A stretch of 64,000 nucleotides of DNA from Lophius americanus (taxonomy: Eukaryota; Chordata; Actinopteri; Lophiiformes; Lophiidae). The notes under the pieces are model-generated. The model saw nothing but the letters and a program-made list of their open reading frames with translations. It did not search any database and had not been told where the DNA came from. The stretch's first letter is position 1. Each line of letters opens with the position of its first letter. Positions 10,990 to 22,297 of the stretch are shown here, one piece after another. A program made the translations under genes and the position numbers. The DNA lies in assembly GCA_037951165.1 (NCBI GenBank), contig JBBDHG010000025.1, forward strand, positions 466,001 to 530,000, given 5' to 3'.

Positions 10990-11440
10990 AAATCAATAAC
11001 GATTTTAAACTGGAATATTTTATACTTCCAGATCTGAGATGTTTGATTTAAGTGTTCTCTTTAAAATCTTGAGCAGTGTGTATAGTGTGTAAATATATAT
11101 ATAAACATATATATATATAAATAAAAATCTAAATATATATATATATAAAAAAAATCTCTATATATTTATTTATTTGTGTTTAAATAGAGGTATAAAATAC
11201 AGACAAATATAAAGAATATCATTTCGTGTACCTGCCCACGTGTTTGTAGATGTTATCATGAGAGACATGATCAAAGTGTTCATCTCTAGTATAATCACTC
11301 TGTCTGTGAATTTGAAGAGTTCATTTACAAAAGCAAACAAAGTCTATCATAACTCAGGACATTTAGCATTATAAATCAAATGTATTATTATTATTATTAA
11401 TATTTTGCTGTGTTTTTGGCTGTTGTTTAACTCCAGGGCA
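10990..11440. repeat. AT-rich spacer with (TA)n
   Basis: TATATA runs at 11090-11165, recurring at 19770-19845, 30030-30110 and 41630-41800, where length differs strongly between duplicates. No gene seen. Confidence 0.7.
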
Positions 11441-11444
11441 GCAC

Positions 11445-11830
11445 TCAAACATTAATGCATGTTACCGTTTCTAACGCACTGATGGTGTTGTGGAGTTTGC
11501 TGAGCGCTGCCTTGGAGTTAGTTCGGGGTGGGATGTAAACAACAGCCAAAAACACAGCAGTAAGTTTCCTGGCTAGATAATAGGGACGGCATTTCAGCAG
11601 TAAAAACTCCACATCTTGTCTTTCACAAAGGAGGATGTGGGTTCTGATCAACATCCTGTCTGGATGTCTTTGACCGAGTTTACGATAGGCTTTACTTGTC
11701 TTTTTAAATTAACTCTTCAAATATGCAGAGAGAGTGATGATACTAGAGATTAATACTGTGCTCATGTCTCTCCTCTTTCTCACGGGGAGAGAAACTCCTG
11801 ATGGTGGATTTGGACCAGCTGTCATTCATG
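11445..11830 (-). mobile_element. LINE endonuclease middle fragment
   Basis: The - strand reads RTHILLCERQDVEFLLLKCR, then LARKLTAVFLAVVYIPPRTN and ALSKLHNTISALE, the central endonuclease region of a fish non-LTR retrotransposon. It lies beside a remnant of the array-gene 3' flank. Confidence 0.65.
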
Positions 11831-12027
11831 TTTAATCAGTGATGTCCTTGTTTGATCCCCATCCTCGGTTTAATATATGCAGATCCACCGGTGGACGACC
11901 ACAATAAACCTCATTCTGATGAGGATAAAACGTGTGAACAGATCTTTCATCTTTAGAAAAATATATAAGCAGTCGTGTGTAAATACAAGGAACAGTGGAA
12001 TTAAACATTTAAAAATTCTAAAAACAA

Positions 12028-12433
12028 ATGCATTCATCCAGTAACATGCATTCATGCAGTAACATGCATTCATCCAGTAACATGCATTCATCCAGTAACA
12101 TGCATTCATCCAGTAACATTCATTCATCCAGTAACATGCATTCATCCAGTAACATGCATTAATCCAGTAACATGCATTAATCGGGAAACATGCATTCATC
12201 CAGTAACATGCATTCATGCAGTAACATGCATTCATCCAGTAACATGCATTAATCGGGTAACATGCATTCATCCAGTAACATGCATTCATGCAGTAACATG
12301 CATTCATCCAGTAACATGCATTCATCCAGTAACATTCATTCATCCAGTAACATGCATTAATCCACTGACATGCATTCATCCAGTAACATGCATTCATCCA
12401 GTAACATGCATTCATGCAGTAACATGCATTAAT
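12028..12433. repeat. 18-bp minisatellite array 3, ATTCATCC type
   Basis: About 22 units of ACATGCATTCATCCAGTA and variants (MNACYW on the - strand). It has a few changed units (ATTAATCGGGAA, ATTCATGCAGTA). Confidence 0.95.
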
Positions 12434-12961
12434 GTGAGAGGAATGTATAAAGAGGGACAGTGACAGAGGAAGGGAGAAAAGCTCAGTGCATCATGGGAGA
12501 TCCCCAGCAAACTAAACCTATAGCAGCACAGATAAGAGCTAGTTTATGCCAGCCTTATTTATAAGCATTATCACAAAAGGTTTTAAACATACTTTTAAAT
12601 GTTGAGAGCGTTTCTGCCCCCCCTGTATGTATCTATATGTGTATATATGTGCATATATATGTTTCTATGTGTATGTATATATACTATATCTCCTATTATA
12701 AAATATGTCCTCTTTTTTAGTCACCTTCTATCTATCTGTCTACCCACCCATCCCTCCCTCCCTCCGTCCGTCTTTATCCAGCACATTTCATTAAAAAGGT
12801 AATTCAAACTGTTTTACACAACCGATAAAGTCACTTTGTGACAAATTGCAGAAGAAGATTAAGCCATAGTTCAAAACAATTGCGAAAACTAAAAAATTAC
12901 ATACAAACCAAAAATAAAATGAAGAAAAAGAAGAAAATCTACAGATCAAACCGTTTCGTTC

Positions 12962-13369
12962 TCAGACACAAAACTGTGTTATTCTGTCTGAAGTGGGGGC
13001 GGGGTTTAGCCCTGTATGCACTACGTATATCGCAGTAAACATGATCCAGTGTGTTCTTATCACTGGTTGGAATATCCACATGATGGTAGTATTTATCAAA
13101 TATAGTAAGTATTTTACACTGATTAAAGTCTCCAGCGGTGATAAAAACAGCATCAGGATGAACGTCTCTAACGCACTGATGGTGTCGTGGAGTTTGTTGA
13201 GCGCTGCCTTGGAGTTATGATAGACTTTGTTTGCTTTTGTAAATGAACTCTTCAAATACACAGACAGAGTGATGATACTAGAGATTAACACTTTATCCAT
13301 GTCTCTCGTCTTTCTCACGGGGACAGAAACAGGTTCTAGAGTTCCAGGTGAGTATAAAAACCAGAACAT
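12962..13369 (-). mobile_element. LINE endonuclease relic upstream of copy C
   Basis: Same relic and frameshift as before copy A. Confidence 0.6.
13353..13359 (+). promoter_or_regulatory. TATA box, copy C
   Basis: TATAAAA 102 bp before the ATG, in the same core as copy A. Confidence 0.6.
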
Positions 13370-13454
13370 TCCAGGAAGAGACGACAGAGAAACTTACAAG
13401 AGTCACCAGAAGAGACAAAGCAGTGAAGAACTGAACCCGTCAGAACCTCCAGAG

Positions 13455-13747
13455 ATGAAGACGTTCACTGCTGCAGTTCTTGTGGCCCTCATGCTCACCT
13501 TCATCTGGATCCAGGAGAGTTCTGCTCGTCCAAATGTACCGTCCAGAATCCAGAAGGATGTTGTTAACCCAAAGATAAATAAGGTAAGAATTTGTCTTAG
13601 ATTTATTTAATATGCTAATCAAACATTTAAAAGTGGATCCAAGTTTATATGTGAACAATTCATTGACAGATACGACCTCAAGAGAGAAAACCAGCCACAA
13701 AGGGAGACCCTGGACTTCTGAGACTCAGACCTAGAATTGTATGTTGA
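13455..13747 (+). CDS. Hepcidin-signal cationic peptide gene, copy C
   Basis: Predicted 68-residue secreted peptide. Exons 13455-13583 and 13670-13747, intron 86 bp and identical in sequence to that of copy A. Exon 1 differs from copy A by one base (Gly25 to Arg), yet exon 2 differs at 18 of 78 bases, changing 12 residues and leaving no purely synonymous change. Exon 2 begins IRPQERKPATKG and ends RPRIVC-stop. The mature part has 12 Lys/Arg against 3 Asp/Glu and a single terminal Cys. It shares its exon 2 start (IRP.ER) with copy D, so exon 1 and exon 2 have different closest relatives, as expected from gene conversion or exon exchange. AATAAA follows at about 13840. Confidence 0.72.
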
Positions 13748-14526
13748 ACTTCCTTACATGCTGAAAAATTTAACCAGTGTCTGCAAATTAAAGTATTTTT
13801 GTTCATGTGTACAAAACATGAACTTTGACCCAGTTTCCAATAAACTTTATATGCTTTTGCAACAACTCCTCAAATACGCAGAGAGAGCGTTTTTTAAGCA
13901 TTTTTTTTTTTCACTCACGTCTCTCCTCTTTCTCACAGCGACATCGGGGTATTATTCGACATTTTGCCCACAAGTTACAGAATGAATGACCCTGATGTTC
14001 TGATTTGGTTGATGCCGAATGATTCCTGCACCGGCCTGGAATTTCTACAACAAACAATAAATGTAACCTTCTGAATGTTTTTGTTTTTCTCACTTAATCA
14101 TTTGTTCCTGGTGGTAAAAATCTATCAGTGGATTTGGACCTGCTGTCAGTCATGTTTAATCAGTGATGTCATTGTTTGATCCCCATCCTGGGTTTAATAT
14201 ATGCAGATCCTCCAGTGGATGATCACAATAAACTTTATTCTGATGAAGACAAAACGTGTGAACAGATCTTTCATCTCCAGAATAATGTAAAAACAGTCGT
14301 TTGGAGTTTTTCTGTCAACTGGATCAAATTTGTCGACTTGTTTTATTGACGCAAATACAAGAAACAGTGGAAATAAAAATTTAGAGTTCAATTACACATC
14401 TGTGGGTTTTAGTTAAACTATTATCTTTTGATATATATCAAAAGATACAAAGAAAAACTCACCTTTTATTATTTAGCAACGTTCATGCGAAGATTAAACA
14501 CAAAAAGAAAAAAGTATTAGCACACA

Positions 14527-15293
14527 CAAAATCTAGGTGACTTTAACATTCACGTAGATAAAGACAGAGATAGTCTCGGTGCTGCGTTTAACTTAATATT
14601 AAACTGTGTTGGTTTCAGTCAGTGTGTTAATGAACCCACTCATTGTTTTAATCACACCCTGGATTTAGTCCTGACTTAATTGACATTGAACAACTAAAAG
14701 TTCATCCACAGAACCCACTGCTATCAGACCACTGTTTGATAACTAAATCACTCGCCACTAGAAAAATCATTCTAGACTAGAAATATATCTGAAGAAGCTG
14801 TAACAACATTTAAAGAAACTCTTCCATCATCACTTAGTTCAGCTGCATGTCTCGACTTAAAAGAATCGGACTCTAACGTTAGTCCTGCGCATATTGATTA
14901 TTTTGTGGAAAGGGTTGCAAACTCACTCAGATTAACTCTGGACTCTATCGCCCCCCTAAATAAGAAGAGTGTGAAACAGAGGAGAGAAGCTCCATGGTTC
15001 AACAACCTGACTCCAAACCTCAAACAAACATAAACTGGAAAGAAAACGGCGTCACAGAGAGTTTGTAGGGTACCGCTTAGCCTGACAACATAGTATTAAA
15101 ACATATAGGAGAGACATCCTCAGCGCCAGAGCGGCCCGTTACTCTGCACCGATAGAAAACCATCAGAACATCCCCAGGGTTCTGTTCAGCACTTTAGGCA
15201 GGCTGACAGAGTCAGAGTTCTATTGAGCCCCGTATTCCTAGAACCCTTAGTAGCGACGAATTCATGAGTTTCATTAATGACAAAATCCCATTT
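14527..15293 (+). mobile_element. LINE endonuclease fragment, + strand
   Basis: Same fragment with a few substitutions; ends at satellite array 15294-16018. Confidence 0.62.
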
Positions 15294-16018
15294 ACATGCA
15301 TTAATCCTGTTACATGCATTAATCCAATAACATGCATTAATCCAGAAACATGCATAAATCCGGTGACATGCATTAATCCATTTACATGCATTAATCCAGG
15401 AACATGCATTAATCCAGTTACATGCATTAATCCAATAACATGCATTAATCCAGAAACATGCATTAATCCAGTTACATGCATTAATCCAATAACATGCATT
15501 AATCCAGAAACATGCATTAATCCAGAAACATGCATTAATCCAGTAACATGCATTAATCCAATAACATGCATTAATCCAGAAACATGCATTAATCCAGAAA
15601 CATGCATTAATCCAGAAACATGCATTAATCCAGTTACATGCATTAATCCAGAAACATGCATTAATCCAGTTACATGCATTAATCCAGAAACATGCATTAA
15701 TCCAGTTACATGCATTAATCCAGTTACATGCATTAATCCAATAACATGCATTAATCCAGAAACATGCATTAATCCAGAAACATGCATTAATCCAGTTACA
15801 TGCATTAATCCAGTTACATGCATTAATCCAATAACATGCATTAATCCAGAAACATGCATTAATCCAGTTTCATGCATTAATCCAGAAACATGCATTAATC
15901 CAGTTACACGCATTAATCCAGAAACATGCATTAATCCAGTTACATGCATTAATCCAGTTACATGCATTAATCCAATAACATGCATTAATCCAGAAACATG
16001 CATTAATCCAGAAACATG
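15294..16018. repeat. 18-bp minisatellite array 4
   Basis: About 40 units, ATTAATCC type, the longest in the window. It ends at a fold-back junction (see findings) instead of the usual flank. Confidence 0.95.
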
Positions 16019-16338
16019 AGGAGAGACATGTTTCTGGATGTGTGTAACGGGGCCGGAATTTTTGGGTTTGTCTCTCTTCGATGAAAGATGAAAAGATCTT
16101 TCATCTTTAGAATAATGTAAAAACAGTCGTCTTGAGTTTTTCTCTCAACTGGATCATATTTGTTATATTTAATTTAGCAAATACAAGGAACAGTGGAACT
16201 AAAAATATAAAAGTTTGAAAAAAAAAATTATTTTCACACAGGAACGAATAAAAAGGTATATGTAGTAACAATGCGGTATTTATAAGTACATTGTGTATTT
16301 AATGTGTTTTATTTAATGTGTATCGTGTATTACTACAT

Positions 16339-16662
16339 TTAGTATTTGATGGACCTGTTTAGTATAAACAGGCGGTAGATGACAGACAGACCACCACCAC
16401 CACCAGAGCTGTGGGCTTTCTGGAGGGAACAGTAACCGGCGGGACAGATCTCATTCAGGACAGAAAAATCATCTGGTTGTTGGCAGGTTTCTGTAAGGCA
16501 CATAACGTCCAAACACTTCTCCAGGATGTGGTCATGTATGAGGCATGATTTGTTTGTGAGAGATTGTGAATTAAAGAGTTTGATTTTAATACTAGATGGA
16601 ACAGTGAGTCTCTGTATTGGCCGAAGAAGACTGAAATCCACTCCACGTTTTCTAACCCGCAC
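16339..16662 (-). mobile_element. LINE endonuclease N-terminal relic
   Basis: Duplicate of 7649-7972 at an offset of 8690. Confidence 0.65.
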
Positions 16663-16669
16663 AGTGAGT

Positions 16670-17480
16670 AACTTTATGGAGGAAAGTCCAGTGCCACTAG
16701 TGGGAAGAGCGATAGCGTTCTGATGACGCGTCTGAGACGCGACGGTGAAACGTCAGACCAAAAGGACGGAATGGAGTTATCTTAGCGGGAGCGGAAGTAA
16801 ACAAACTTAGAACGGCAACTTCTGTGAATGTAACGGGGACGGTGAAGGAGTCCAAGTTGTTTAATAACCGATATGCACAACTTGGTTATTTAACAACTTG
16901 TTGATTTCATCAGTTGGGTGACGGAATAATTCATCATCATGCCAGTCGTGGAGACTAGCCCGTTATTAGCCGTTAGCCATAGACGGGACGCACAGAGGAC
17001 GTTAGTAACCGTTATTTTCTTGGAAATGATGCCGAGAAAAACACAAAGTGATCAACAACGACTTTTGGTGAAAGTGTCACGGGGGCAGTGATGAACAAGA
17101 CAGATAAACAAACTGACATCAACGATGAGCAAACAGAAACGGACATAAACGATGAAACAAACAGATACAGAAGTCTCCGGGTGATGGTACACCTGCAGCA
17201 ACAGGTAGGCAGACCGTCACCAGACTCGGTAGAATTCTTACAAATACAAATACAGAATAACATATGCAAACGGATATGAATCCAAAAGGTTTGCCGGTGA
17301 CCAACAATAAAAGGTATACTTGTCGGTGTACAGTATCGCAGACAGTAGAACTCTGATGGAAAAGCGGCGAACAGACAACGCCAGCGTCTTCTCCCTTCAG
17401 CGTCCAGACTGCATAAGTGGCGTTTCTCTCTTTCCTTAAGAAATAAAAAATATACATATTGTCGTTTAAGAGAACTAAAA
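16670..17480. repeat. Probable LINE 5' region, copy 2
   Basis: Near-identical to 7980-8790; the short frame at 17088-17279 differs by one residue (Gly to Arg). Confidence 0.4.
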
Positions 17481-17981
17481 AGTACAAATGATAGACAATT
17501 GACAGACAAGACAAACAATCTATCACGTTGGGCCTTTGGGAGGGGCGGGGCCACCTGGGGTGGCCACTAAGATTCAAGTGGTGGCCTGTGCCACCTCTGG
17601 TCAACCCTCTGGCCCCCAGATGTAAATCAGACCCACAGTTGAGAAATTATGGCCTGACAATTTTTGGAGAGGAAGCTGCCCCTAGTGTCAGAAATATACA
17701 ACCCAACACTCCCAAAATTACACTTCTTCCTCGCACTGAGGTCTATGTGGGTCTAAAATATGAAAAACATCCATGACATGGTCTTTGAGTTATCGCGATA
17801 ACAAGAAGGACCTGCGGCGGCGGCTGTAAAAACCGTTCCACAATATTCTTCACTTTTCGGGCGTATAACTATAACTTTAGATGGTTTTCGTTTGTTGACA
17901 TTTTTGCTCTCATCCTCTCTCGCCACCAACAACCTGCCTCGCTCACTTCTCCAGCTCTCCAGACACTTTATTCATTACATT

Positions 17982-17982
<1 letters not shown>
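17480..17982. repeat. GC-richer interspersed repeat, copy 3
   Basis: Same repeat in the 16-20 kb duplicate. Confidence 0.6.
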
Positions 17983-18016
<34 letters not shown>

Positions 18017-18029
18017 ATTTAATTTATAA

Positions 18030-19580
18030 TGCACTTTACATTTGGATCAAATCTCAAAGTGCTACAAAGTAAAAGCAGATAAAAGCATCAATAAAAAATA
18101 AAATAATAACTATATAAAAACCTTACCAAAAAGCAGCAATGTTAATTAAGGTTATAGGTTCTGCTAAAAAGGAAAGTTTTAAGTCCTTTTTTAAACGTGT
18201 CAGTCGTCTGTGGAGCCCTGAGATGGTCAGGGAGGGCATTCCACAGACGAGGGGTAGCAGAACAGAAGGCCCGATCACCCATGGTGCTGAGCTTAGTCCG
18301 GGGAAGGAGGAGGCGGTATGAGTGGGTAGAATGGAGGGATGGTGTCGAGGTCAGTAGGGTGAGTAGTTCTTTCAGGTAGGGGGGGGGCGTTACCATGGAT
18401 ACACTGGTGAGTGAGGAGAGAGATCTTATAATCAATCCTGGTGGAGATGGGAAGCCAATGAAGGGAATGAAGAACAGGGGTGATGTGTTCGTGTTTACAC
18501 TCTCATCAGGATCCTTCAGATGTTTTGAACATAGTGAAGTCTCTGAAGACTTTTATCAGGGATCCCGATGAGAAGTGAGTTACAGTAATCCAGTCTGGAG
18601 GAGACGAACGCGTGGACCAGCTTTTCAGCATCACTCAAGGTGAGTGAAGAACGGAGTTTGAAAATATTTCTGAGATGATGAAAGGAGATCCAGCAGATGT
18701 GTTTGATGTGGGATTCAAAAGTGAGTTGAGGGTCGAATCTTACGCCGAGGTTGGTGACTGATGAAGAGAGGGGAATGTCGGGACCAGAGAAGGTAATACT
18801 GGTTATGGAGGAAGACTGGGTCTGATGTGGGGTGCCAATTAAAATAGCTTCGGTTTTGGAGCTGTTCAACTGGAGAAAATTGTTTTTCATCCACACCTTT
18901 ATCTCCTCCAGACAAGCGCCTAGAGTTGACAGGGGAGATGATGATGATGATGAGGATGGAGAGGCTGAGGAGGAACATGTGTCAGTTTTCATGTAGATTT
19001 GCGTGTCATCAGCGTAACAATGAAATGAGAGTCCATATGGACTGATGACACGGCCAAGGGGGAGCATGTACAGTATGAAGAGAATGGGGCCAAGGACTGA
19101 TCCCTGGGGGACCCCACAGGTGACGGTGTGTGTCCGGGACTTTGAAATTCCAAGGGAAACGTATTCTGTTCTGTCAGTGAGGTAGGATTGAAACCAGTTT
19201 AGGGCGGTGGCAGTGAGTCCAGTGGTGTGATGTAGGCGGTGTAGGAGTATTCCAGGGTCAACTGTGTGGAAGGCAGCAGACAAATCAAGGAGAATCAGGA
19301 GGGAAGGTGAACCAGCATCTGCTGCCATCCGTGGGTTTCTTTGTGACTCTAAGCAGAGATGTTTCTGTGCTGTGGGCGGAGCCAAAACCAGACTGAAAGG
19401 TTTCAAAAAGGTTGTTGTATTTGAGGTGGTCCTGAAGGTGGGCAGCAACTACTTTTTCCAGAACTTTGGAGAGGAATGGCACTTTGGAAATGCGCCAGTA
19501 ATTAGTAGAAGTTGTCTTGAGGAAATTCACAAAAGTTGGATCAGCCTGGGATCTCATTTTTCCACTTTGATTCTGAGTCT
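18030..19580 (-). mobile_element. L2-type LINE reverse transcriptase, copy 2
   Basis: Same insertion and truncation point. The central part is open from AAFHTVD through CYADD to DYCNSLLIGIPDKSLQRLH; the Asp of the first catalytic motif (AAFD in other copies) is His here. Confidence 0.85.
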
Positions 19581-20086
19581 GGTTCTGAATCTAGTCCTCA
19601 ACGGGTTCATGATTCTGGTTTGCATTGATGGCTCTTACGTTATTTTTTTTTATCAACAATTTAAAATATGAAATCAATAACGATTTTAAACTGGAATATT
19701 TTATACTTCCAGATCTGAGATGTTTGATTTAAGTGTTCTCTTTAAAATCTTGAGCAGTGTGTATAGTGTGTAAATATATATATAAACATATATATATATA
19801 AATAAAAATCTAAATATATATATTTATAAAAAAAATCTCTATATATTTATTTATTTGTGTTTAAATAGAGGTATAAAATACAGACAAATATAAAGAATAT
19901 CATTTCGTGTACCTGCCCACGTGTTTGTAGATGTTATCATGAGAGACATGATCAAAGTGTTCATCTCTAGTATAATCACTCTGTCTGTGAATTTGAAGAG
20001 TTCATTTACAAAAGCAAACAAAGTCTATCATAACTCAGGACATTTACTGCTGTGTTTTTGGCTGTTGTTTAACTCCAGGGCAGCAC

Positions 20087-20467
20087 TCAAACATTAATGC
20101 ATGTTACCGTTTCTAACGCACTGATGGTGTTGTGGAGTTTGCTGAGCGCTGCCTTGGAGTTAGTTCGGGGCGGGATGTAAACAACAGCCAAAAACACAGC
20201 AGTAAATTTCCTGGCTAGATAATAGGGACGGCATTTCAGCAGTAAAAACTCCACATCTTGTCTTTCACAAAGGAGGATGTGGGTTCTGATCAACATCCTG
20301 TCTGGATGTCTTTGACCGAGTTTACGATAGGCTTTACTTGTCTTTTTAAATGAACTCTTCAAATATGCAGAGAGAGTAATGATACTAGAGATTAATACTG
20401 TGCTCATGTCTCTCCTCTTTCTCACGGGGAGAGAAACTCCTGATGGTGGATTTGGACCAGCTGTCAT
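20087..20467 (-). mobile_element. LINE endonuclease middle fragment, copy 2
   Basis: Duplicate of the 11445 fragment with a longer open frame (126 codons). Confidence 0.65.
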
Positions 20468-20667
20468 TCATGTTTAATCAGTGATGTCCTTGTTTGATCC
20501 CCATCCTCGGTTTAATATATGCAGATCCACCGGTGGACGACCACAATAAACCTCATTCTGATGAGGATAAAACGTGTGAACAGATCTTTCATCTTTAGAA
20601 AAATGTATAAGCAGTCGTGTGTAAATACAAGGAGCAGTGGAATTAAACATTTAAAAATTCTAAAAAT

Positions 20668-20853
20668 ACATGCATTCATCCAGTAACATGCATTAATCCA
20701 GTAACATGCATTCATGCAGTAACATGCATTAATCCAGTAACATGCATTCATCCAGTAACATGCATTAATCCAGTAACATGCATTCATACAGTGACGTGCA
20801 TCATTCCAGTAACGTCAAGGGACATGAAAATTCATCCAGTAACATGCATTAAT
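20668..20853. repeat. 18-bp minisatellite array 5
   Basis: About 10 units, the last ones degraded around 20788-20835. Confidence 0.9.
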
Positions 20854-21122
20854 GTGAGAGGAATGTATAAAGAGTGACAGTGACAGAGGAAGGAGAAAAG
20901 CTCAGTGCATCATGGGAGATCCCCAGCAATCTAAACCTATAGCAGCATAGATAAGAGCTAGTTTATGCCAGCCTTATTTATAGGCGTTATCACAAAATGT
21001 TTGCTTTTGTAAATGAACTCTTCAAATACACAGACAGAGTGATGATACTAGAGATTAACACTTTATCCATGTCTCTCGTCTTTCTCACAGGGACAGAAAC
21101 AGGTTCTAGAGTTCCAGGTGAG

Positions 21123-21129
21123 TATAAAA
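21123..21129 (+). promoter_or_regulatory. TATA box, copy D
   Basis: TATAAAA 101 bp before the ATG. Confidence 0.6.
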
Positions 21130-21223
21130 ACCAGAGACTCCAGGAAGAGACGACAGAGAAACTTACAAGAGTCACCAGAAGAGTCAAAGAAGTGAAGAAC
21201 TGAACCCGTCAGAACCTCCAGTG

Positions 21224-21543
21224 ATGAAGACGTTCACTGCTGCAGTTCTTGTGGCCCTCATGCTCACCTTCATCTGGATCCAGGAGAGTTCTGCTGGTCC
21301 ACCACATCCCTCCGCAATCTGGGAGACTTTTATTCAGCAATGGACCCGGAAAGGTGTTAAGGACCCAAGGATGAATCAGGTAAGAATTTGTCTTAGATTT
21401 ATTTAATATGCTAAACCAACATTTAAAAGTGGATCCAAGTTTATATGTGAACAATTCATTGACAGATACGACCTAATGAGAGAACAGCAGCCTTAAGGAA
21501 AATACTTCGAGATTGGAGACTATTACATGGACGTGTATGTTGA
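21224..21543 (+). CDS. Hepcidin-signal cationic peptide gene, copy D (long form)
   Basis: Predicted 77-residue secreted peptide. Exons 21224-21379 and 21466-21543, intron 86 bp. The signal peptide is that of copy A, but the mature start carries nine extra residues and an aromatic stretch, WETFIQQW, shared only with copy H. Exon 2 starts IRPNERTAALRK, contains RDWRLL and ends GRVC-stop. The 53-residue mature part has 11 Lys/Arg against 4 Asp/Glu and one Cys. The codon before ATG is GTG, so a longer start is not needed. Upstream LINE endonuclease sequence present at copies A, C, F-J is missing here: the satellite flank joins directly to sequence about 125 bp before the TATA box. AATAAA lies near 21635. 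Confidence 0.72.
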
Positions 21544-22235
21544 ACTTCCTGACATGCTGAAAAATTCAATCAGTGTCTGCAAATCTAAGTCTTTTTGTTT
21601 TTATGTACAAAACATGAATTTTGACCCAGTTTCCAATAAACTTTATTTACTTTTGTAAATGAACTCTTCAAATACGCAGACAGAGAGATGATACTAGAGA
21701 TGAACACTTTACTCACGTCTCTCCTCTTTCTCACAGCGACATCACGGTTTAGCTCCACATCATGTTTCAGAATGAATGACTCTGATGTTCTGATGTGGTC
21801 GATGCCAAATGATTCCTGCACCAGCCTGGAATTTCTACAACAAACAATAAATGTAACCTTCTGAATGTTTTTGATTTTCTCTCTTCTACCAATTTCATCA
21901 TTTGTTCCTGGTGGTAAAAATCTATCAGTGGATTTGGACCTGCTGTCATTCATGTTTAATCAGTGATGTCATTGTTTGATCCCCATCCTGGGTTTAATAT
22001 ATGCAGATCCTCCAGTGGATGATCACAATAAACTTTATTCTGATGAAGACAAAACGTGTGATGAACAGATAAAAACAGTCGTTTGGAGTTTTTCTCTCAA
22101 CTGGATCAAATTTGTCGACTTGTTTTATTGACCCAAATACAAGAAACAGTGGAAATAAAAATGTAGAGTTCTATTACACATGTGTGAGTTTTAGTTAAAC
22201 TATTATCTTTTGATACATATTATCTTTACATACAT

Positions 22236-22241
22236 AACATA

Positions 22242-22296
<55 letters not shown>
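22236..22296. repeat. (AT)n microsatellite
   Basis: About 30 AT units at the left edge of the unique insert. Confidence 0.95.

Positions 22297-22297
<1 letters not shown>

Larger units (their letters stand above)
16054..20080 (+). repeat. Segmental duplication of 7.36-11.4 kb lacking a gene
   Basis: Starts at CGGAATTTTTGGG, matching 7364 (offset 8690), so it includes the DNA after gene B but not gene B itself. Confidence 0.88.

Noticed and set aside
21284..21379. Ribonuclease A-like resemblance of the WETFIQQW segment
   Set aside because: Only a loose spacing match; no catalytic CKxxNTF motif, no paired Cys and far too short.
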